Below the pieces are notes generated by a model that was given only the letters and a program-made list of their open reading frames with translations, searched no databases and was not told where the DNA came from. From an uncultured Saprospiraceae bacterium (GTDB lineage: Bacteria > Bacteroidota > Bacteroidia > Chitinophagales > Saprospiraceae), in NCBI GenBank assembly GCA_937139495.1, contig CAKZQC010000021.1, positions 1 through 64,000 on the forward strand: a DNA stretch of 64,000 nt, read 5' to 3'. Below are positions 16,590 through 25,005 of the stretch, one piece after another (the stretch's first letter is position 1; the number at the start of each line of letters is the position of its first letter). Made by a program: the position numbers and the translations under genes.

Positions 16590-17828
16590 CTACACCAATC
16601 GCTTTTTGCCTGTCAGTAGCTGCTGCATCATGCCTTTTTTCTGCTCTTCTAGCTCCGCTAGCTTTTCTTTTTGTAAGGCTATTTCTTCGTCTGCTTTATT
16701 GAGTATGGCGGCTATGGCGGTTTGTTCTTTTAGTGGTGGAAGCTTTAATTTTATTAATGAAAAATTAGTCCATCTAAGCCCTCCTCTTCTGTCTATTGAA
16801 CCCTCCATTCTAGCATTATATTCATATATTAGTCGGTGAGATTTCAAGACTCTAAATAGAAATGAGTCATGTACACTTTTATCCGTCTTAAAAACCGTGT
16901 ACATCGGGCTAACCAAACCCTCTGTATAATTGGGTTGATACCCAATAGAGCCTTCTTCTATGTGATTAGTAGCATAAGCAAAATGGTTTTGAGGAACAAT
17001 TTTATACTTACTCAAATCATCTCCATATACTTTCCTACCAAAATATTCAAGTGATGGTACCAATCCATCATATTTAGTACACGACAAAACTATAATTGTA
17101 TTATTTGCTTTATTTTTAATACTCAAATGCTTTGCAAAGTCTTTGATTTTCACCTCCTGCCAATCCTCCACAAACCCCGGCAATCGTTTCTTACCTGTCA
17201 ACAAGACTTGCAGCAGCCACTTTTTGCGTTGTTCTTTTTCCGCTAGTAGCTCTTGTTGTAGTTGTATCGCTTTATCCCATTGCCCTAGACAGTTGGCTAT
17301 TGCTTTTTGCTCTTCGAGAGGGGGAAGGGGAATTTTTATTTTTTTTAGATCACTAGTACCTACATTTGACTGGTTTCCTGTCCCCCCCTTTCCAAAAAAA
17401 TAAAAAGTGTTTAAGAATTTTTCAGACTGTAATATGTAATACAAAAAAAAATGACTAGTACTAGACTTCGTACTGAACTTACATAAACGCTGATTTAGAA
17501 GTAAATTCTTTGACTTATTAATTAAGGTAGCATAGCCATAATCGCGTTTCCCCACAGTACCAGTTAATGACATTATAATATCATTTCCCCCTAATAAGTA
17601 ATCCTCTTCCTTATCTGTTATTTCATTAATAAATGATGGCTTACGATATAAATCTAAGTTGCCTTTATAGATGTTACTCATTTTGATTACTTGATAATTA
17701 CCTCCTATTGAGTTCATCTTAGAGCTTTTAAATGCATATCCCCCTAGTAACAATGCTATATCTCCTAACTGAACCACTTCCCACTCCACAGGAATCCAAC
17801 CCAACTTCGTTTTTTTAAATCCATCCAT
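16590..17828 (-). CDS. hsdS: Type I restriction enzyme specificity subunit HsdS
   Basis: This is a 412-residue subunit with two target-recognition domains. Each is followed by a conserved coiled-coil repeat: the first is PPLEEQKAIANCLGQWDKAI (about residues 174-193) and the second starts PPLKEQTAIAAIL (about 366-378). A run of Lys/Gln follows in each repeat, ending LLTGKKRL. The subunit recognises a bipartite DNA sequence and determines the methylation and cleavage site. It starts 3 bases from hsdM on the same transcript. A second, half-length HsdS-like gene lies upstream of hsdM. Confidence 0.92.
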   Translation of the reverse strand: MDGFKKTKLGWIPVEWEVVQLGDIALLLGGYAFKSSKMNSIGGNYQVIKMSNIYKGNLDLYRKPSFINEITDKEEDYLLGGNDIIMSLTGTVGKRDYGYATLINKSKNLLLNQRLCKFSTKSSTSHFFLYYILQSEKFLNTFYFFGKGGTGNQSNVGTSDLKKIKIPLPPLEEQKAIANCLGQWDKAIQLQQELLAEKEQRKKWLLQVLLTGKKRLPGFVEDWQEVKIKDFAKHLSIKNKANNTIIVLSCTKYDGLVPSLEYFGRKVYGDDLSKYKIVPQNHFAYATNHIEEGSIGYQPNYTEGLVSPMYTVFKTDKSVHDSFLFRVLKSHRLIYEYNARMEGSIDRRGGLRWTNFSLIKLKLPPLKEQTAIAAILNKADEEIALQKEKLAELEEQKKGMMQQLLTGKKRLV

Positions 17829-17830
17829 GT

Positions 17831-19357
17831 TTACAGTCCCAGTTTGGTTAAATAATGTTTCATTTCTTGTTGCACGCTCGCCAATTTTTTTTCTAGGTCA
17901 ACAATCTTGTTCTGCACGGCAGCAATATCCACGATGGCTTCTTCCTCAAAAGTATCGACATAGCGAGGAATATTGAGATTGAAGTCATTCTCTTCTAGCT
18001 CGGCTAGTGTGGCGACATAGCTGTATTTTTCGGTCACTACACCTGCTGCTAGTTTTCCTGCCTTGAAATCTAGGTGGGTTTGTACGATGGTATTGATGTC
18101 CGTTTCGCGCAGTTTGTTTTGGTTTTTGCCACTTTCGTATTGCTCGCTAGCATCTACAAATAGCACATTAGTATTGTTGCCTTTGCCTTTATTGAACAGC
18201 AGAATAGCGGCAGGGATTCCTGTCCCAAAAAACAGATTGGCAGGCAAGCCAATGACTGCTTCTAGCAGATTTTCTTCTATCATTTTTTGTCTAATCTTGC
18301 CCTCCGAGCTGCCACGGAACAGCACGCCATGTGGCACGACTACGCCTATTTTGCCTTTGTGTTCGTAAGCCGATTCGATCATGTGCGTAATGAATGCCCA
18401 ATCGCCTTTGCTCTTGGAAGGCACTCCACGCCAGAAGCGGTTGTACTGGTCGGCATCGGCTTTGTCGGCACCCCACTTATCGAGCGAGAAAGGAGGGTTA
18501 GCCACTACGGTATCAAACTTCATGAGGCTATCGCCTTCTAGGTGTTTGGGGTTGCCGATGGTATCGCCCCAGCGTATGGAGGCATTATCGAATCCGTGCA
18601 AAAACATATTCATGACCGCCAGTGCCCAGGTGCTGCCATTGGCTTCTTGACCATAGAGCGAGAAGTTGTTGCCGCCTACCTCTTTGCCTGCCTTGATGAG
18701 CAAGGAAGCCGATCCGCAAGTGGGATCATATATACGGGCACCCTCTTCACTTTTGGTGAGTTTGGCGAGCAGTGTCGATACTTGCGAGGGCGTATAGAAC
18801 TCGCCTGCTTTCTTGCCTGCATCACTCGCAAAGTTGGCAATCAAGTATTCGTACGCATCGCCAATCACGTCGTTGTCTTCTAGTAGCGAGGGGCTGAGGT
18901 CTAGGCTATTGAAGTCTGTGAGCAAGTTTTTGAGGCGTTCTTTTTTGTCTTTGGCATCGCCTAGGTTATTGCTATTGAACGAGATATTTCGGAAGATACC
19001 TGCACCATCTTCGCTGCTCAATTTTTCTCGGTTGTGCTCTTGCAAGTCCGTCAGGGCAATATCAATCAATTCGCCAATATTAGTTTCGTTGCGCTGCTCA
19101 TACAAGTAATCAAACGTACTGGTAGCAGGCACCACAAAACGTTCGAGCTGCATGGCTCTATCTATCCGCGCTTGGTTACCGTCGTATTTTTGGGCGTATT
19201 GAGCTCTTTTTTCTTTGTTGACGGCACTGACATACTTCAAGAAGAGCATCGTCAATATATAATCCTTGTATTGGCTAGGGTCTATGACGCCACGAAACGT
19301 GTCGCAGGCTTTCCATACCATGCCGTTGATGTCGGCAGTTTCTATTATTTTAGTCAT
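17831..19357 (-). CDS. hsdM: Type I restriction-modification DNA methyltransferase HsdM
   Basis: A 508-residue N6-adenine methyltransferase. The SAM-binding motif I reads DPTCGSASLL (211-220) and the catalytic motif IV reads NPPF (287-290). The N-terminal HsdM helical domain and the C-terminal helical region are of normal size. With HsdS it methylates the recognition site and protects host DNA. Its start overlaps the half-HsdS gene by 8 bases, so they are coupled. Confidence 0.95.
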   Translation of the reverse strand: MTKIIETADINGMVWKACDTFRGVIDPSQYKDYILTMLFLKYVSAVNKEKRAQYAQKYDGNQARIDRAMQLERFVVPATSTFDYLYEQRNETNIGELIDIALTDLQEHNREKLSSEDGAGIFRNISFNSNNLGDAKDKKERLKNLLTDFNSLDLSPSLLEDNDVIGDAYEYLIANFASDAGKKAGEFYTPSQVSTLLAKLTKSEEGARIYDPTCGSASLLIKAGKEVGGNNFSLYGQEANGSTWALAVMNMFLHGFDNASIRWGDTIGNPKHLEGDSLMKFDTVVANPPFSLDKWGADKADADQYNRFWRGVPSKSKGDWAFITHMIESAYEHKGKIGVVVPHGVLFRGSSEGKIRQKMIEENLLEAVIGLPANLFFGTGIPAAILLFNKGKGNNTNVLFVDASEQYESGKNQNKLRETDINTIVQTHLDFKAGKLAAGVVTEKYSYVATLAELEENDFNLNIPRYVDTFEEEAIVDIAAVQNKIVDLEKKLASVQQEMKHYLTKLGL

Positions 19358-19916
19358 TGTTTAGTAGGTTTAATAATTGTTGGTTGACAATCAATTCTCT
19401 CAAATTATTTATTTCTGTTTGTACTATTCTTTCTTGTTGTAGCAGACTGGTCACCTGCACGAAAATTTGTTGTTTTTGTAGGGGTGGAATAACAATAGGC
19501 ATATCGCCCAATACTTTTTTGCTGATGGCTGCTATGGAAGAGCCTAAGGCGTGCGACTGTAAGTAATACTGATTTTTGGGGTGGTTGATGAACCAAACCA
19601 CGTATTGCGGCAGCAACAAACGAGTATCTATATTTCTTAGAATCAAGAAAGTAGAAGAAGCAACGGCAGGTGCTACTTCGCCACTATACAGTATTGCCAA
19701 AAAATGATTGCCTCTAGCTCTGACCAATATATCTCCAATCTCTAGGGTGTTTTTGGCGATCGTCTTGGTGTGGAGGATAGTAGGGTGCAGGTCGTCTCTC
19801 AATACAAAATCTTGATCGTAGTCCATCGCCTGTATCAAATAGACTTCTCCTTGTAGTACTGGCTTGACATAGATACCTGCTGTAATAGTGGCAATGTCTT
19901 TTATTTTCTTGTTCAT
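19350..19916 (-). CDS. Half-length HsdS-like specificity protein (one TRD), 188 aa
   Basis: The protein has a single target-recognition domain (about residues 1-145) and one conserved repeat (IPPLQKQQIFVQVTSLL, about 146-162) with a short helical tail. Normal HsdS proteins carry two of each. Half-HsdS proteins can dimerise and form a two-domain specificity subunit. The gene is the first of the operon and overlaps hsdM by 8 bases. It could provide an alternative specificity, or be a remnant of an ancestral hsdS. Its open frame is intact. Confidence 0.75.
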   Translation of the reverse strand: MNKKIKDIATITAGIYVKPVLQGEVYLIQAMDYDQDFVLRDDLHPTILHTKTIAKNTLEIGDILVRARGNHFLAILYSGEVAPAVASSTFLILRNIDTRLLLPQYVVWFINHPKNQYYLQSHALGSSIAAISKKVLGDMPIVIPPLQKQQIFVQVTSLLQQERIVQTEINNLRELIVNQQLLNLLNND

Positions 19917-19945
19917 CTTTCATTTTTAACTCAATATGTTGATTA

Positions 19946-19953
19946 CAAAGATA
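19946..19953 (-). promoter_or_regulatory. Candidate -7 element (TATCTTTG) upstream of the half-hsdS/hsdM operon
   Basis: The minus strand reads TATCTTTG, which fits the Bacteroidota -7 consensus TAnnTTTG, 30 bases from the start codon at 19916. No good -33 TTTG lies 19-21 bases upstream, so the call is weak. Confidence 0.35.
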
Positions 19954-20054
19954 AGTCAAGTTATTTGGATTAGTAACATTCCACTCAAAAAATACTCAAT
20001 ATATTTTCTATTGTATTTTTAACGGACTAAATTGGAGTTCCTTTTTATCCTTAT

Positions 20055-20096
20055 AAAAAAAGCCCTCCAAAAGATTATTTATCTTTTGGAGGGCTG
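20055..20096 (-). terminator. Terminator of the TAC operon
   Basis: The inverted repeat agccctccaaaaga / tcttttggagggct, with a T-run on the minus strand (ttttttata), lies just after the SecB-like gene stop at 20118. Confidence 0.8.
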
Positions 20097-20117
20097 ATAT
20101 GCTCGAATGTAGCGTAG

Positions 20118-20579
20118 TTAGTCTCGTGTTTCTAATGTTACAAAACCGCCTGTATGTATTTCAAAAAAACCTGCAATTAAATTATTTATTTCCTCTTTTT
20201 GCGTGAATGGAATAAGATGATTCAATAAAAAGGTTCCTTTATTCTGGCAAGTCAAATAGCCATTGGTCAAAAGTATAGTTTGAAATAGAAGTTGATTAAA
20301 AGCGGCAAGTTGAATATAATATTGATCGTCCTCGCCCACCTTAAACCACTCCGCACTTTCTGTCATATCGAAGGTACTTATAAAATCAGCATGATAAATA
20401 CTTTCTTCTATATCTTCGCCTTCTATAACAACATACCGCAAGTGAATAAAAAGGTCAACCGTTTGTTCATCCACATAAATAGGCGTGAAATGAAACTCTT
20501 TATCTAATACACAATCATTATCGTACGATGCGATGTCAGAAGTTTCTAGGTTTATTTGCCAAAATCTGTTGAGTCTCAT
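20118..20579 (-). CDS. SecB-like chaperone of a toxin-antitoxin-chaperone system, 153 aa
   Basis: The size and pattern fit the SecB fold: an N-terminal beta region (residues about 1-70) ending in FISTFDMT, then a helix with LAAFNQLLFQTILLT, a short strand and GTFLLNHLIPFT at the C-terminal side. This resembles SecB's PYARECI ... T..P.LNLAPVNF layout. In Mycobacterium tuberculosis Rv1955-Rv1957 a SecB-like chaperone controls a HigB-HigA pair, and here the gene order is identical (toxin, antitoxin, chaperone). The gene follows the antitoxin by 12 bases. The fold assignment rests on weak sequence similarity plus context and should be checked by structure prediction. Confidence 0.6.
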   Translation of the reverse strand: MRLNRFWQINLETSDIASYDNDCVLDKEFHFTPIYVDEQTVDLFIHLRYVVIEGEDIEESIYHADFISTFDMTESAEWFKVGEDDQYYIQLAAFNQLLFQTILLTNGYLTCQNKGTFLLNHLIPFTQKEEINNLIAGFFEIHTGGFVTLETRD

Positions 20580-20591
20580 AATATTATTTTC

Positions 20592-21053
20592 TTAGCAGCT
20601 TCTATTATCATAAAATTTTCGTTTCTCTTGGGTAATATTACTAGCACGATTTATAGTCCAATTGCTATTCGTTGGAATTTTACTCTTTACTTCACTTGGT
20701 GTCTCTTTATCATAATAACAAGCATCTAGCTCATCGTCAGGGATAGCCATTTTATGGAAGTCCTTATCTGGACGAGGTATGTTTATTATTTTTTCTTCTA
20801 AAGCTGCTTCTATTTTTGCTAGTGTCTTGAAAGTCATGTTATAATTAGGAGTTAGTATTTTACTAATCTCTGATTCTGATTTTCCTAACAAGGTAGCCAA
20901 TTCTTTTTGGTTGATTTTTTTTTCGTTTAATATAAACATTATTTTATCAACGATATCAAAAGAATTCTGAACGAACAACTTAGAATATTCTGGCACTCGA
21001 CTGAGTGTTTCTTCAAATATATTGCTCATAATATTGTTAATTTTGGTTGTCAT
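20592..21053 (-). CDS. HTH antitoxin, HigA-like, with long C-terminal extension
   Basis: Residues about 48-90 are an XRE-type helix-turn-helix (INQKELATLLGKSESEISKIL). The 63-residue tail (91-153) is atypically long. In TAC systems the antitoxin carries a C-terminal chaperone-addiction sequence that must be shielded by the SecB-like chaperone, and this tail is the obvious candidate. Its start overlaps the toxin gene by 4 bases. An internal ATG (residue 9) is an alternative start. The downstream SecB-like gene completes the set. Confidence 0.75.
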   Translation of the reverse strand: MTTKINNIMSNIFEETLSRVPEYSKLFVQNSFDIVDKIMFILNEKKINQKELATLLGKSESEISKILTPNYNMTFKTLAKIEAALEEKIINIPRPDKDFHKMAIPDDELDACYYDKETPSEVKSKIPTNSNWTINRASNITQEKRKFYDNRSC

Positions 21054-21556
21054 CTAATATAAAAACCGTTGTCTTCTCCTTCTCGTATATTTTCTTTGTC
21101 AAATATCTCTCCACAGTAACCAAACAATTTGTTAGCAAAATCGAAACTAGGCTTTACGTTTGGGCAGTTTTGAGCTGCTTGTGCTGTTTTTAGTCCACCA
21201 TTGCAAAGAATAACAAAATCATTATAGACAATACAGTAGAGCCTTAGTTTAGAATGTGCCTTCACCATCTTAACACCAAAGTTACTATTTCGTCCTACGG
21301 GAAAAGCATAAGCTAATTGTTCGTCTCTGAGGTACCTTAGTAGAGAACTATCGTTGCCAATATGTGAGATACTAGCCATAATATCATTGAACTCATCTAA
21401 TACTTCTTCCTCTTCATGTTTCCTAAATCGAAGCATGAACTTTTCAAATTCCGTATGAATTGGTTCCTCTTCTTGCCCTCTAGGTCTTACCTCTACAGAA
21501 TAGAACTTAACTTCTCTATACTCCTTTATTGGTTTTACGACTACAAAGTAATTCAC
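21050..21556 (-). CDS. RelE/HigB-like toxin, 168 aa
   Basis: The C-terminal region KLRLYCIVYNDFVILCNGGLK (about 109-129) followed by FDFANKLF resembles the RelE/HigB core, where a strand, a loop with LNGG/K and a closing helix form the RNase. The protein is longer than typical HigB (~100-120 aa), with about 70 extra N-terminal residues. The start is GTG at 21556. It is the first gene of the toxin-antitoxin-chaperone operon. The assignment is from this motif plus the neighbouring HTH gene and is moderate. Confidence 0.65.
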   Translation of the reverse strand: MNYFVVVKPIKEYREVKFYSVEVRPRGQEEEPIHTEFEKFMLRFRKHEEEEVLDEFNDIMASISHIGNDSSLLRYLRDEQLAYAFPVGRNSNFGVKMVKAHSKLRLYCIVYNDFVILCNGGLKTAQAAQNCPNVKPSFDFANKLFGYCGEIFDKENIREGEDNGFYIR

Positions 21557-21577
21557 TTTTAAGTTAAGTTTTATTTT

Positions 21578-21608
21578 TTAAACACTTTTTTTGAAAAAAA
21601 AGTTTTTA
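21578..21608. promoter_or_regulatory. Near-palindromic candidate operator upstream of the TAC operon
   Basis: The sequence reads ttaaacacttttttt then gaaaaaaaagtttttaa, a near-palindrome 22-52 bases upstream of the toxin start. HTH antitoxins usually autorepress at such palindromes. The A/T-richness makes chance occurrence likely enough to keep confidence low. Confidence 0.4.
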
Positions 21609-21983
21609 AGGCGAATGATAAGAAAGCATTACTATGCAATAATTTATTAAAAACTAGAGGCTACAATAGGTTTATAAATAGCAATTACTATCCTATCAAA
21701 ATTACTAAAATATTTAAAATGCATTTTACTATTTCTATTTTTTTTCAAAAAAGTAGTCAATTGGATATCTCCGTCAAAGACAAAATCAAAATCAAAATCA
21801 AAATAGCAAAAAAAGTAGTCCAACTCTTTCCGCTCACAAAAGAAGATTTGCAGACCACGCCAGAGCTTTTTGAAAATGTAGAAAACATTGTAGAAGAAAT
21901 TCGAGCAGCGAATAGCGGTGCGTAGCACCAAAGTTTGGTATAAAAGTAACGCAGCTTTAATAGAGGTTATGTAAGAGCTTTTC
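21609..21983. other. Gene-poor spacer with a decaying ORF
   Basis: A 68-residue + frame at 21719-21925 ends ELFENVENIVEEIRAANSGA and starts with a low-complexity tract from tandem aaaatc repeats (about 21782-21805). It might be a gene fragment, but there is no start context, no partner and no recognisable family. I see nothing else in this stretch. It marks the right end of the defence island. Confidence 0.3.
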
Positions 21984-22646
21984 CTACTCCAATTCAAAAA
22001 TCATATCTACCCCTCTCAGCTGCTCCGTAGCAGGGCAGTGATAATAAATATTTCTAAAAATATACAAATCGCCTGCTTGAGCGGCTTGTATTGCTGCACC
22101 AAAACGTCCTCCGATATTGGTATGTCGGAAGACCATACCAGCTGCATTTACTCGAATTATATCGAAAGAATCTGTCGCACATCGAGCATCAATTCCATAA
22201 TTTTCTAGTAGTACGACGATACCTAGTTGTACTTTAAATTTTTCGACAGGAATCTTTTTGGGGCTGTTGGCTCCATATCTTCCGCCTAATCGGGCTACTC
22301 CTTCTAGGGGTCGTATGGTCTTTTGGAGCGTGTCGCCAACAGACACCACCACAAAGGTAACCACGCCTACACTATCAGGACGCAGCCAAATTTGGTTTCC
22401 TTGCCTTTGTAGTGTCAGTATCAGGGGTGGTTTGTCATAACTAAAAGTATAAGCGGTTTCTAAGCGGGCGGTTACTGTTGGCATATATTCTGTGGTGCTA
22501 TCTCCTAGCACAAACAGTGTTACGTAGTTCGAGATTCCTGCTATCAAGGTCGTCCTTTTTTCTATATGTACTAGCAGCCTATCGGAACCCTGTGCTAGGC
22601 TCCAATTTGCGCATAGGCAGAGCAATATTATTGTATATATTTTCAT
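21984..22646 (-). CDS. Secreted GldM-C-terminal-domain-like protein, 220 aa
   Basis: An N-terminal signal peptide (about residues 1-19, ending LAQG) is followed by a domain resembling GldM's C-terminal region: LGGRYGA near residue 122, then a lysine-rich segment and GIDARCATDSFDIIRV (near 150). GldM forms the periplasmic shaft of the type IX secretion machine; here only the C-terminal-like part is present and there is no gldL/gldN nearby. It is probably a stand-alone periplasmic protein. The exact function is unknown. Confidence 0.55.
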   Translation of the reverse strand: MKIYTIILLCLCANWSLAQGSDRLLVHIEKRTTLIAGISNYVTLFVLGDSTTEYMPTVTARLETAYTFSYDKPPLILTLQRQGNQIWLRPDSVGVVTFVVVSVGDTLQKTIRPLEGVARLGGRYGANSPKKIPVEKFKVQLGIVVLLENYGIDARCATDSFDIIRVNAAGMVFRHTNIGGRFGAAIQAAQAGDLYIFRNIYYHCPATEQLRGVDMIFELE

Positions 22647-22719
22647 CTTTTTTTGTACTTTAATTATTTTGTTGCTTATTGGAAATTATTAGACAACTCC
22701 ATAACCCCAAAAACAGAAA

Positions 22720-23406
22720 ATGTCACACACGCTAAAAATTTTATTACTACTAGTTCTAAGTATACCAGCTATCGCTCAAAAAATAGAGGTACAACAAGAT
22801 CTTGGTGCTTGGATAGGTATTGAAATAGAAAAAGACTTACCCAAAAAATTTGAATGGTCTTTGAGTACGCAGGTTCGTACCTCTCGCAACAGCAGCAGAC
22901 TAGACTCCTACTTGGCTCAAACAGGTATTGGCTATCGTATCAACAAAACCTTTGCTCTCGGTGGACATGTACGATATATTCACGACCGCAAAAGTTCAAG
23001 TATTCAAGAAAATAGTTGGCGGTATCATCTAGATTTCAAATTTAAACTAAAACCACTCAAAAAAGTAACACTTGCTTATCGTCTTCGGTATCAACAGAAA
23101 TTTATAGATGCTTTTGGTCGAAAAAAATATCCCTTAGCGGATATTAAAAGCACTATTCGCCATCAAATAAAAATGCAATGGAAAGTGCATAAAAAACATA
23201 AATTGCATACCGCCGCTGAATTGTTTATTGCGGTGCATGAGCTTGATGAATATCCTTATCTTGACAAAATACGACTCTCGCTAGGTGATAAAATCAAGAC
23301 TAAAATAGGAACTTTTGATTTAAGTATAGGCTACGAAAAGAATTTGCAAGCTAACGATACTTTTTCTTTTTTCTTTCTCAAAGCTATTTACCAACTATCC
23401 CTATGA
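22720..23406 (+). CDS. DUF2490 outer-membrane beta-barrel-like protein, 228 aa
   Basis: A signal peptide (about residues 1-19, ending AIAQ) is followed by DUF2490-type sequence with alternating aromatic/polar strands (LGAWIGIEIEKDL, near 26-38, and FKLKPLKKVTLAYRLRYQQ, near 108-126). The stop overlaps the CotH-like start by 4 bases (ATGA at 23403). DUF2490 and CotH genes often sit together in Bacteroidota, sometimes with VTC and DUF4956 proteins, but those are not here. Family good; function unknown. Confidence 0.75.
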   Translation: MSHTLKILLLLVLSIPAIAQKIEVQQDLGAWIGIEIEKDLPKKFEWSLSTQVRTSRNSSRLDSYLAQTGIGYRINKTFALGGHVRYIHDRKSSSIQENSWRYHLDFKFKLKPLKKVTLAYRLRYQQKFIDAFGRKKYPLADIKSTIRHQIKMQWKVHKKHKLHTAAELFIAVHELDEYPYLDKIRLSLGDKIKTKIGTFDLSIGYEKNLQANDTFSFFFLKAIYQLSL

Positions 23407-24911
23407 AAAATACCCTTTCCATTTCAGTACTTATTTTATGCTTCTATAGTTTAGCTTCTTGCTACAAGGAAAAAGTTACATATGCCCCTGCTCCCAACAA
23501 ATCATTGGAATTGCCACTGCTACTACGCCTAAACCACAAGGACTGTTTTTTGGAGCATCGATACCACACCTTGCGGTATAGTTTGGAACCACAAGCCTTG
23601 GCTTCCTTTCGTCCTTATGTTCAATTTCAAGATAATTCTACCGTAACTTTTGAAGGAAAAACACTCCAAAACAATGCTTTTAATGACCTTGGCAATATCG
23701 TCTATAAACAACCCTATCAAGTACAAATATCAAGAGAAGGCAGCGAACCTTACCAAGTGACTCTCACCTTTACTAACTTGCCGATTGTGCGAGTTGTTAC
23801 AAAAAAAGAAATCGTTGATGAGCCTAAAAAAGTAGCTAAAATAACTGTTAATTATCCAACAATACATAGCCTACCAGTTACGTCCTACATTGGTATAGAG
23901 CATCGTGGCGGCAGTGCGTTACAGTTCGACAAAAAATCCTATGGATTTGAATTTTTGTCTCGTGCAGATGTGGGCAGCGAAAAGTCAAAATCACTTTTTG
24001 ACCTACCCGCACAAGAAGATTGGATCTTAGATGCGATGCACATTGACAAAGCCAAATCTAGAAATCAAACCTCTTTTGAGTTGTGGCATCAAATAGCGGG
24101 ACATCGAGAGAATTGCTATTCCATAGCTACTCATGCGGTCGAGCTGTTTCTCAATGACGAACAACAGGGACTCTATTCCCTCAATCAACACATGAGCCCC
24201 GAAAAACTAGCCCTGACACACCCAGGTGGCGTATTGTACAAAGCTTATACTTGGCAAGGCGGAGGACCTACATTCGACCAACTCCATGCACAACAAGTCC
24301 CTTACAATACGCCCATCTGGGACGGTTGGGAACAAAAATACCCTGATGAAGAAATACTCATCAACTGGCAACCCCTCTTTGATTTTCGGCACCTTGTCGT
24401 ACATGGTAGCGATAGCCTATTCAATAGCGAAATCGCCCAGCATGTTCAACTAGACTACTTGATGGACTACTATATTTTGATGAATACGATTTATGCTCAA
24501 GACAATACAGGCAAAAATATCCTGTGGGTCAAGCCAACTCCACAAGAGCCTTTTATTATTATTCCTTGGGATATGGATGCTACTTGGGGACGCAGTTGGG
24601 AGGCACTGCCTACCGCTCCTACGGCTCTACTGAGCAATCAATTATTCAACCGTTTGATTCGGCTCAATTCCGATAATTTCAAAACTAAACTCAAAGCAAG
24701 ATGGCAAGAACTACGTCAAACGACTTGTAGCCCAACTAACTTGATTTCGCTATTCGATCGTCCTCTAAATTCACTGTTGTTATCGGATATTGCGACCATC
24801 GAAAATTTTAGTTGGAATCAACAATATAATTTTGAGTTGGAAAAACAAGTTACAGCCGACTGGATTAGAACTAGGATTCTATTTCTAGATACTTATTTTG
24901 ATGGTCTCTAA
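23403..24911 (+). CDS. CotH-family protein-kinase-like lipoprotein, 502 aa
   Basis: The lipobox SLASC (C19) indicates a lipoprotein. CotH-kinase hallmarks are visible: EHRGGSAL (near 163-170), KKSYGFEF (near 174-181), a central region rich in Asp/His, and IPWDMDATWG (about 388-397), which corresponds to the metal/catalytic Asp motif. CotH proteins phosphorylate proteins or act on cell-surface substrates. It is translationally coupled to the DUF2490 gene. The ATP-binding residues need a structural check. Confidence 0.85.
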   Translation: MKNTLSISVLILCFYSLASCYKEKVTYAPAPNKSLELPLLLRLNHKDCFLEHRYHTLRYSLEPQALASFRPYVQFQDNSTVTFEGKTLQNNAFNDLGNIVYKQPYQVQISREGSEPYQVTLTFTNLPIVRVVTKKEIVDEPKKVAKITVNYPTIHSLPVTSYIGIEHRGGSALQFDKKSYGFEFLSRADVGSEKSKSLFDLPAQEDWILDAMHIDKAKSRNQTSFELWHQIAGHRENCYSIATHAVELFLNDEQQGLYSLNQHMSPEKLALTHPGGVLYKAYTWQGGGPTFDQLHAQQVPYNTPIWDGWEQKYPDEEILINWQPLFDFRHLVVHGSDSLFNSEIAQHVQLDYLMDYYILMNTIYAQDNTGKNILWVKPTPQEPFIIIPWDMDATWGRSWEALPTAPTALLSNQLFNRLIRLNSDNFKTKLKARWQELRQTTCSPTNLISLFDRPLNSLLLSDIATIENFSWNQQYNFELEKQVTADWIRTRILFLDTYFDGL

Positions 24912-25005
24912 GAGCCTGTCTAAAATTATAGCTTTTGATAATTTGTGTAGGATTTAAAACACGCTCTAAAATATGTATCTTTGTTTTAGACATTTAGATT
25001 CTAAC

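Noticed and set aside
21719..21925. 68-aa + strand ORF
   Set aside because: It begins in low-complexity repeats, has no start context and no recognisable family; kept only as a possible remnant.
24976..24983. TATCTTTG as promoter of the DPP IV gene
   Set aside because: It lies over 400 bases upstream, before the MITE-like element, with no -33 at the right spacing.
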